Made by a program: the position numbers and the translations under genes
The notes under the pieces: generated by a model
What the model was told of the DNA's origin: nothing
The model's database searches: none
What the model saw: only the letters and a program-made list of their open reading frames with translations
Shown here: positions 8,363 to 14,091 of the stretch, one piece after another
Layout of the letters: each line of letters starts with the position of its first letter
How positions within the stretch are numbered: position 1 is the first letter of the stretch
Assembly (NCBI GenBank): GCA_023091735.1
Contig: JALKBU010001232.1
Location: 1 to 14,091 of the forward strand
Direction of reading: 5' to 3'
DNA: 14,091 nt
Source of the DNA: Trichomonas tenax
Lineage: Eukaryota; Parabasalia; Trichomonadida; Trichomonadidae

Positions 8363-9769
8363 TTATATTGATGCATATTCCCATACACTGACAGTATGGT
8401 CATCACCGCTCATGATGAACATTCGCTGTGTCGGGGAATGAGAAATTTCCAAGATATTTCCTCTGTGTGCGTTTTGTATTGTGTATAATATTGAATCTGA
8501 CTTGTAATTCTGTATGATTACTGAATTATCGCGCGATGCTGAGACAATAATTGAATCGATCGCAGAATATGTAATATGAGTGACTGGAGTTTTATGGAAT
8601 GTGAGTGTATGTTTGCAGGACGCTGGGCCGCGATTGATATTCCAGATTTTGATTGTTGAATCCTCAGATGATGTTGCTAAGAGTTGTGTCAAAGGAGACA
8701 AATCAATATCTGTTATAGCGCTTTCATGTGCCTGGAAGCTGTTCATTGGTGGGTCAAAGTCTGCATTGTACATTCCGACAAATCCGTTTAAGAAACCGAT
8801 TGCAAACAAATCTGCTTCTTCGTTTGTAACGATTGAAACGATTGGCCATGGCTGCGGCGTGAGCTTCTTGATGACTTCATAAGTTTTCGTGTTATAAATT
8901 GTGATTGAGCCATCATAACTTCCAATAACGAGCCATTTCCATCTTGGCGAGAATTCTACAGCAGAGACCTCCTGGGCGTGACCCTGGAATCTGTAAACAA
9001 CTTGACAGTTCGTTGTTTGGACAAGAAATGCATCATTCAAGTGTCCAGCAAAGGCGATTGTGTTGTTATCTGGTGAAAAGCGGATTGCCTTCTTGTGGAG
9101 TGTCACTGTCTGTACTGGCGTGTTCATAATTGCCGTTGCAACAACTTCACCACTATCAGCTTGAACAACGATGATAGAAAGGCCATTTGTGAGGCCAAGA
9201 TACTTACCGTTTGGTGAGAAGCATGCTCCGAGGGTTGGAACATTTGAATTTTCATCGGTGTGTAGTGAGTATTTGAATTTGAGGTCATTCTCACCAAGAT
9301 ATGACTGATGTTTCGTGATGCTCGGCTGACGGGAATCCTGCAGCGCCGGCGCCAGAGGTGGTGTCGGCACTGGATCGGGTTTAGCTGGAATTGGCATTGG
9401 AGGCATTTGCGGAGCTAAGCTTGGAGGCGGAACAGGCGACGCCTGATACTTTTTCTGCTGCACAGCTGCCATTTGGTGGACCTTTTGAACATATTTTTGT
9501 TGATATCTCGAATTATCAATTTCGTTTTGTGCAAGTTGCGGCGAATCAAGCTGCTGACGTAGTTTTTTGAGTATCGTCTTTAAAGTTTCTTGATCCTTCA
9601 TCGATTGTTTAAGGTGAATTAATAATTGATCTCTGACTCTTTCGAGTTTCCTGTTTTCGTCTCTGACTTGGACAATGTTTTCTTTGAGAGTCCTCACGCG
9701 CTCCATCACTTCCTGTATAGGATTTGGAGAGAACCCTTTCGCGGAGATGACAATGTCGCCCCTCCTCAT
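8363..9769 (-). CDS. Coiled-coil, proline-rich, WD40 protein of Tup1/Groucho-like architecture
   Basis: A 468-residue intact ORF. Residues 13-75 form a coiled coil (IQEVMERVRTLKENI, then ENRKLERVRDQLLIHLKQSM). A glutamine/lysine-rich stretch follows, then a proline-rich linker at about 108-150 (PPPSLAPQMPPMPIPAKPDP). From about 160 to the end come six or seven WD40 repeats, including SSEDSTIKIWNI and a final SGDDHTVSVWEY. The order N-terminal oligomerisation helix, low-complexity linker, C-terminal beta-propeller is that of Tup1, TLE and Groucho co-repressors, which bring histone deacetylases and Mediator effects to target genes. The same layout also occurs in unrelated scaffold proteins, so the co-repressor role is inference. 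The WD40 assignment itself is solid. A TCAAA lies 10 to 15 bases before the ATG, a weak match to the initiator consensus. Confidence 0.8.
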   Translation of the reverse strand: MRRGDIVISAKGFSPNPIQEVMERVRTLKENIVQVRDENRKLERVRDQLLIHLKQSMKDQETLKTILKKLRQQLDSPQLAQNEIDNSRYQQKYVQKVHQMAAVQQKKYQASPVPPPSLAPQMPPMPIPAKPDPVPTPPLAPALQDSRQPSITKHQSYLGENDLKFKYSLHTDENSNVPTLGACFSPNGKYLGLTNGLSIIVVQADSGEVVATAIMNTPVQTVTLHKKAIRFSPDNNTIAFAGHLNDAFLVQTTNCQVVYRFQGHAQEVSAVEFSPRWKWLVIGSYDGSITIYNTKTYEVIKKLTPQPWPIVSIVTNEEADLFAIGFLNGFVGMYNADFDPPMNSFQAHESAITDIDLSPLTQLLATSSEDSTIKIWNINRGPASCKHTLTFHKTPVTHITYSAIDSIIVSASRDNSVIIQNYKSDSILYTIQNAHRGNILEISHSPTQRMFIMSGDDHTVSVWEYASI

Positions 9770-9976
9770 CAGAAATTTGACAAATGCTGGATTTATTTTT
9801 AGATTTGGGGTTTATGGTTTTGGGCTGAACTTTTGTTATTTTTAGAAAACATTTTTAAGAGTTTTGATGTTTTTGTGTAAGATCAAAGTAACTTCATATT
9901 TATGCTATATTCTGGCTATATAATTCAAACTTAAAGTTCGGGGAGCTTTTAAGGAATATGTTTGGAAATTCAAAAT
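9770..9976. other. Promoter-side spacer of the WD40 gene
   Basis: About 200 bases of AT-rich sequence between the WD40 gene start and the left end of the inverted-repeat element. No motif other than the weak TCAAA close to the ATG. Confidence 0.4.
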
Positions 9977-10158
9977 ATATTGGAGTATAATGGAATAAAA
10001 AATTTTATTGGAATAAAGGTGACTTTATGCGAATAAAGTGCATTTGGAATCAAACCCTATTTTGGAACAACCGCCAATTTGGAATAATGACGGTTATTCC
10101 ATATATTAAAAATAAGTCGAAAAGTGACAATAATGGAATACCCGAATTATTTGGAATC
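9977..10158 (+). repeat. Left terminal inverted repeat of the 1.05-kb element
   Basis: Matches the reverse complement of 10841-11022 with few differences. Contains GGTGAC, AAAAGTGACA and multiple GGAAT units that may serve as transposase-binding sites. Confidence 0.85.
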
Positions 10159-10360
10159 GCCGAATATTTGGATATGCGAATAATGCTCTCAAAATTTGGA
10201 ATCAACTTCGATATTGGAATTAGGAATCATGGATAATAATGGAATCAAAAATACTTTGGAATAACCGACAAGCAGTTGGAAACATAATCACTTTATCCTC
10301 AATTCCAATTCAAATTGAGATAGCATTATCATCTAGAATTTGTGGTGAAAAGGAAAAAGG

Positions 10361-10536
10361 AAGGATTATCGCGAGTCAAACCAGTAAACCTTTTCATTAA
10401 AGCTTGGAGTGTTTTGCCAATTGATCTATGAGGCGGAGCAATTTTTCTCAATCTATTTCAGGTATTTAATCGCACGCTAAATATTTGGAATCTCAGGATC
10501 ATCAAAATCGATGGGCACTTCAAATATAGAGCATAT
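10361..10536 (-). pseudogene. Decayed coding remnant inside the 1.05-kb element
   Basis: Read on the minus strand, the first part encodes an acidic segment (FEVPIDFDDPEIPN) that then meets two TAG codons. After a frame change the second part is open and reads as a basic segment (RLRKIAPPHRSIGKTLQALM). Both look like protein rather than chance translation of AT-rich DNA: mixed composition, PP and GK turns, few of the K/N/I/F runs seen elsewhere. It may be the last trace of the element's own gene. I do not recognise the family. Confidence 0.35.
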
Positions 10537-10840
10537 GCAATAACAGTGATTAAAAAATCGAAAAGTTAAAAATAATTTTATTCTGATATCTTTTCATTTT
10601 AAAGCAAAACCACATTTTCAATCGATAGAATTCATTGGCTATTGTCTTGCATATATCATAGCATGCATCAATGTATTCTTTATTCAAATAAAACGTGTAA
10701 TCAAAGTGGAAGAATAACTGACATGTAAACAAGCTCGATATCAGCTAACAACTTTTTAATAAGTTGCTATATAACAGAGACCTTGAAGTCGATTCCTAAT
10801 TCCATTATTCCACTTTTGATTCCAATTCCGAATTCATTTT

Positions 10841-11022
10841 GATTCCAAATAATTCGGGTATTCCATTATTGTCACTTTTCGACTTATTTTTGGAATATGG
10901 AATAACCGTCATTATTCCAAATTGGCGGTTATTACAAAATAGGGTTTGATTCCAAATGCACTTTATTCGCATAAAGTCACCTTTATTCCAATATTGTTTT
11001 TTATTCCATTAAACTCCAATAT
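10841..11022 (-). repeat. Right terminal inverted repeat of the 1.05-kb element
   Basis: Inverted partner of 9977-10158. Ends with CCAATAT at 11022, the complement of the ATATTGG that opens the left arm. Confidence 0.85.
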
Positions 11023-11788
11023 GAGTTTATTTCGTCTCCTTGCAGGACAGCTCATTATAATGATGCTATTTTCCTGCTTTCTTTCGAACCATCAACCATA
11101 TTATTTGTTAATTTTTGGAATTTGATAACAATTAAGTATGATTTTACCAATTGATCCAAATTTTAGTGTGTTTAACTACCTTAAGCTGATAAGGTTCGAT
11201 TTTTGTAATAATATTTTCAAATTTTAATTGATGTTATAAGATATAACATTGCTGTATTTATCATTACTATTAGTTTTCTGAACATTTTAAATATTTTATA
11301 TATGCTGAATTCATAGTGTTAAGATGAAATATCCAAATTCATGCATGTTTTTTTGCTAACAACAAAAATAAATAGTATACTTAAAATATGTTTGAACTGT
11401 ATCATACATTTTCCCATTTATAACACAATTATAGCATAAAAATATGAATGATTATTAATTATAGATATTTCATTTCATTCATAGTTAAAACGATCAAGTG
11501 GCACGTGTGCTACAACTTATAAGTATTTGGATGAAATATTCTATAGGCAAGGTAATCAGATTAAGTCGAATCCTTGCTTTTCAGTTTTGATACTGTAAAT
11601 CGGTGCACATATATATGGATATATATAATGCAAATTATCAGGTTCTAATTGTTCATATTCATCTAGTTTTATGAAACGCAAATATCATGAAATGCAATGA
11701 TGAATCATCAAAATTATTTTTGAATTTGATGCAATATTGAGGATTATTTACAATAAAAAGTTTCCCCAATAGTTCTAAAACATCGTTA
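11023..11788. other. AT-rich gene-free region
   Basis: About 770 bases between the right arm of the element and the stop of the HP1-like gene. I find no coding, RNA or repeat feature here apart from ordinary A/T runs. Confidence 0.5.
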
Positions 11789-12199
11789 TTATTCAATCAA
11801 GAACTCCTTGACGTTAACCTGTAACAAATTGTACTTTTTGAGCTCATCAATTGAAGGTGCAATTCTTTCATAATATTCATCAACGAGTTTTGAGTTCATT
11901 TTTGTAAGGTTGTATTCAGGAACAAGAATCGGATCTTCAATACCTTCAAATTTCGTTAAAAAATAAATTTTATCATCGCGAGATACTCTGCTAATAATAT
12001 TTGGCGGCTGATGCATTTCTCTATTGATAACTATCTTCTGTGGGTTCTTTTTCATCGATTCTTTTAATTGTTCTAAATATCGCGATATTAAATTTTTGTC
12101 GGGGACTTCACTGGCTTCAATCTAAGTCTCTGTTTTGCCACTTCTGAGTGAATAATCAATATTTCCATCGTTATATCTGTGCGTAATGATTTCAGTCAT
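11789..12199 (-). pseudogene. Small HP1-like chromodomain plus chromoshadow protein, one in-frame TAG
   Basis: Starting at the ATG at 12199 the frame runs 136 codons to the TAA at 11789, broken only by TAG at codon 26 (12124-12122). Before the stop is a beta-strand-like stretch (EIITHRYNDGNIDYSLRSGK). After it comes IEASEVPDKNLISRYLEQL, which fits the end of a chromodomain, where TWEP...NL and the C-terminal helix lie. The TAG falls where the conserved tryptophan would be, one base from TGG. Residues about 68-120 resemble a chromoshadow domain (IYFLTKFEGIEDPILVP followed by KLVDEYYERIAP). HP1 proteins bind methylated histone H3 and dimerise through the shadow domain in silent chromatin. This one has almost no hinge. 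An ATG at 12055, downstream of the TAG, could still give the 88-residue shadow part. The alternatives are a true pseudogene, readthrough, or a sequencing error. Confidence 0.72.
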
Positions 12200-12214
12200 C
12201 GAAAAAAGAAATGA
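12196..12214. promoter_or_regulatory. Ultra-compact divergent promoter with interlocked initiators
   Basis: The 19-base stretch TCATCGAAAAAAGAAATGA carries both starts of the divergent pair. The minus-strand initiator TCATT (12214-12210) is the complement of AATGA and so overlaps the plus-strand ATG at 12211. The plus-strand TCATC (12196-12200) contains the complement of the minus-strand ATG at 12199. Leaders would be about 13 bases on each side. TCATT fits the consensus fully; TCATC misses the last position. Confidence 0.5.
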
Positions 12215-13706
12215 TTTTATATTTAAAAAGTGACATAAAAAGCTGGAATTTGATTGTTCGTTGATAATTCATTTATCAACGATTGCAGTTGGCTGTCACA
12301 TAGTTCAGCTTATTTTGTGGCAGAGATGGGAAAATCCTTACCAAATACTGTCGGGATGGCTTTTTGGTGTGATTTTCACATCATATCTCCTTTTCTTCTT
12401 GACATATTTCATCCAATTTACAGAATTTCTCATTTATTCGGTTATTTTTATACAAATATTAATCATATTCATTATTAGGTTAATTATTAACAGAATTCAA
12501 TATAAAAACGAAAAAATTATAACGAAAGTACTTAAAGAAGAACCATATTCGTTATATGTTCTTCTATTTTCAATCGGAATTGTATCATTCTTCTACTTAA
12601 ATTTGCTCTCTAATAATCAAGCACAATCAAAAATTACATTTTCAACAATATTAGTTGAAAAGTCCATCACAAGATCCATAGTACATGGAATTAATTCAAA
12701 GAGAAAGTATATATTTAAACTTTCAAATCCAATATTAGAAAATTCAACGATCACACATTCATACATCATCAATTACTATATATCAGCATGCCAGATGCTG
12801 TCGAGTACATATGAAAATACATGGATTTTATGGATACGATTTCTTCGGTTTCTTTCTTCTTTTATTATATAAAATCACGCACAAAATTTTCTATTTTACT
12901 TACATTGCTTTTCTTTTCAAACTGTGGATGGGTTTATTTGATATTTTTTATCAGAGAATCAAAATTTCGATTTTGTTCATGAAATAGATCGATATTTTCC
13001 TCTACCATCGTATCACATTATCGCGCATATTCTATCTTTACCAAAAGATTATTCATTATCTTTTGCTCTTTCTTTATTATCACTTAGTTTAATTCAAACA
13101 AGTGCAAAAAATATCAGACCTGCAATATTAGCTGGAATTTCGGCATCTATGATTCCAAGTCCTGTTTCTGCAGCTTCTGTTTTTGCGTTTGGTGCTATTT
13201 TTGAAAATTCGTGGAAATCAATGCAATTATTTTCATTCACACTAATTTTCAAATTTATGCATTTAAATGTTCAATTCAAGCCCATCTGGACCTCATATCT
13301 TAATGATGGATTCTACTTTGCTCCATTTTTCGCAATATTTGAAATGTTAGGTCCTTCTATTGTTGGCTTAATATCATTGTTGACAAAATCTGATTATTCG
13401 TACAAAACTTTTGCGGCATTGTCGATCTCATTGGTAGCTGCAATATTTATTGAAGGAAATGAATATTATTCATCTTCAGTTGTTTTTCATTGTTTGCTTA
13501 TACCATTGTTGTATCTGAATATACTCAGTCTTGATGATGAAACTGATGAAAACTTTTTCTCTGGAATCATCAAGTCGGCATTTATTCTTCTGCTTTGTTG
13601 TCAGATTATAGGTTCAGCACACTGTTTCTATACGATAGCGGCCAAGGTATTTCATCAAAATACGCTCAGTGAAATAGAAATATCAAGAAGAATCAATCTG
13701 TCATGA
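12211..13706 (+). pseudogene. Frameshifted multi-pass membrane protein, family not recognised
   Basis: Coding potential continues from an ATG at 12211 to a TGA at 13704-13706 but needs about four frame changes. The first is near 12255, after a short start (MILYLKSDIKSWNLIVR); the others are near 12825, near 12885-12890 and near 12955-12965. The pieces are strongly protein-like: hydrophobic helices (VLLFSIGIVSFFYLNLL), then ENSTITHSYIINYYISACQM, a Gly/Phe/Tyr-rich turn (HGFYGYDFFGFFLLLLYKI), a helix with SNCGWVYLIFFIRE, a loop with EIDRYFPLPSYHIIAHILSL, and further helices (NIRPAILAGISASMIPSP, VSAASVFAFGAIFENS). At least eight membrane passes are likely. The acidic and histidine residues in loops between helices recall polytopic glycosyltransferases of the GT-C type, but that is only an impression. 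The final 185-codon stretch is open. The gene is divergent from the HP1-like gene and shares its promoter. Confidence 0.65.
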
Positions 13707-13878
13707 ACGATTGATCATCATTATGATCATTGATATAATTTATGCTCTTTTGTAAATAGCAACCAAAAATCCAGCCTCTGAGATTGGTTAACATTTGAAA
13801 TCAAGGATGTAATTCTTTATAAATAAATCAATATTATAAGATTCCCTTCGCAGTCAAAAGTGAAAAATATTGTGTGCG
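13707..13878. other. Spacer between membrane pseudogene and right repeat
   Basis: About 170 AT-rich bases. A small palindrome (ATGATCATTATGATCAT) follows the stop codon and could help end the transcript, but there is no supporting signal. Confidence 0.3.
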
Positions 13879-14091
13879 AATGAGTCTAGGACAAAAGTGA
13901 ACATCAAAAAGTGGCAGAGAACCTTAAAGTCACTTTTCATGAATAAACTGTCACTTTTTGCGCAGGCAAATTGTCACCTTTATAAAAAGTGTTATAAATA
14001 TCTTTGTAGTCTAAACAATACTGACATTTATAGATTGAAACTCCACGCTGAGTATGAAGACCATAAACGTAGTTCATTGCAAGTTTTTGTT
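13879..14091 (-). repeat. Right copy of the 214-bp inverted repeat, cut by the window end
   Basis: Reverse complement of 164-377. On the minus strand it reads the same protein segment as the left copy (for example VYGLHTQRGVSIYKCQYC) but has one A fewer in the run after NLPAQ, so the frame ends at TGA shortly afterwards. It ends at its inner side with the same GTCCTAGACTCATT as the left copy, and the flanking sequence is then unrelated. It runs off the window edge, so its full length is unknown. Confidence 0.85.

Larger units (their letters stand above)
9977..11022. mobile_element. 1.05-kb element with 182-bp terminal inverted repeats (non-autonomous or decayed DNA transposon)
   Basis: The left arm 9977-10158 and right arm 10841-11022 are inverted copies of each other. 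Both start with ATATTGGAGT at the outer edge and share landmarks such as GGTGACTTTATGCGAATAAA, CCGCCAATTTGGAATAATGA and AAGTCGAAAAGTGACAATAA. Inside the arms the unit TTGGAAT or TGGAATA recurs many times, and the similarity continues more loosely to about 10250 and from about 10790. No intact transposase is present; the inner 600 bases hold only a decayed coding stretch. I see no clear target-site duplication. Long arms around a short, non-coding core suit a MITE or foldback element, perhaps a deletion derivative of a larger transposon. The family is not recognised. Confidence 0.8.

Noticed and set aside
10027..10732. Small ORFs at 10027-10236 (plus) and 10550-10732 (minus)
   Set aside because: The first is translated terminal repeat made of GGAAT units. 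The second is an AT-biased reading with no recognisable feature.
11789..12199. TAG reassigned to a sense codon in this organism, given the in-frame TAGs in the HP1-like and cyclase genes
   Set aside because: The cyclase gene also has a TGA and several frameshifts, so it is simply decayed. The intact genes here have no internal TAG, and parabasalids use the standard code.
12700..13150. Frameshifts of the membrane gene explained wholly by homopolymer sequencing errors
   Set aside because: Long genes at 5309-7309 and 8363-9769 with many A/T runs are free of breaks, so real decay is more likely, though raw reads would be needed to be sure.
1..14091. The whole window as one Maverick/Polinton-type element bounded by terminal repeats
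   Set aside because: No polymerase, integrase, packaging ATPase or capsid-like gene is present, and the genes between the repeats look like host genes.

Overview
The window looks like nuclear DNA of a parabasalid protist, a Trichomonas or Tritrichomonas relative. Three things point there: an IBP39-type initiator-binding protein (the IBD DNA-binding fold is a trichomonad speciality), initiator-like TCAYW motifs 9 to 13 bases upstream of several ATG codons, and intron-free AT-rich genes, including fragments of families that are hugely expanded in trichomonads (multi-membrane-pass class III cyclases and DUF3447-like ankyrin proteins). I cannot name the species from sequence alone.

Left arm (1-2900). 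A mobile-element-like ORF (109-390) overlaps a 214-base repeat. Next comes a decayed cyclase-type membrane gene (387 to about 1650), then an AT-rich palindromic repeat (about 1649-1875), then a DUF3447-like ankyrin gene on the minus strand that is cut off by that repeat.

Centre (2901-9769). Four apparently intact genes lie on the minus strand: a short IBP39-like initiator-binding protein, a TPR-like protein with a degenerate SGNH-hydrolase-like C-terminus, a small four-pass membrane protein, and a coiled-coil/proline-rich/WD40 protein with Tup1/Groucho-like architecture. They are separated by very AT-rich spacers, the longest being 3630-5308.

Right arm (9770-14091). A 1.05-kb element with 182-base terminal inverted repeats (9977-11022) carries a decayed coding remnant. 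It is followed by a divergent gene pair: a small HP1-like chromo/chromoshadow protein (minus strand, broken by one in-frame TAG) and a multi-pass membrane protein (plus strand, broken by several frameshifts). The two start codons are 11 bases apart. The window ends in an inverted copy of the repeat at its left end, so about 13.5 kb of gene-bearing DNA lies between two inverted copies of one element end.

Taken together, a central block of intact genes is flanked on both sides by decaying genes and repeat insertions. Two intact or recent genes belong to transcription and chromatin control (IBP39-like and Tup1-like), and a third (HP1-like) has been broken. The tight divergent promoter and the broken HP1 gene are the most informative finds. 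No RNA gene, CRISPR array or complete transposase was identified.
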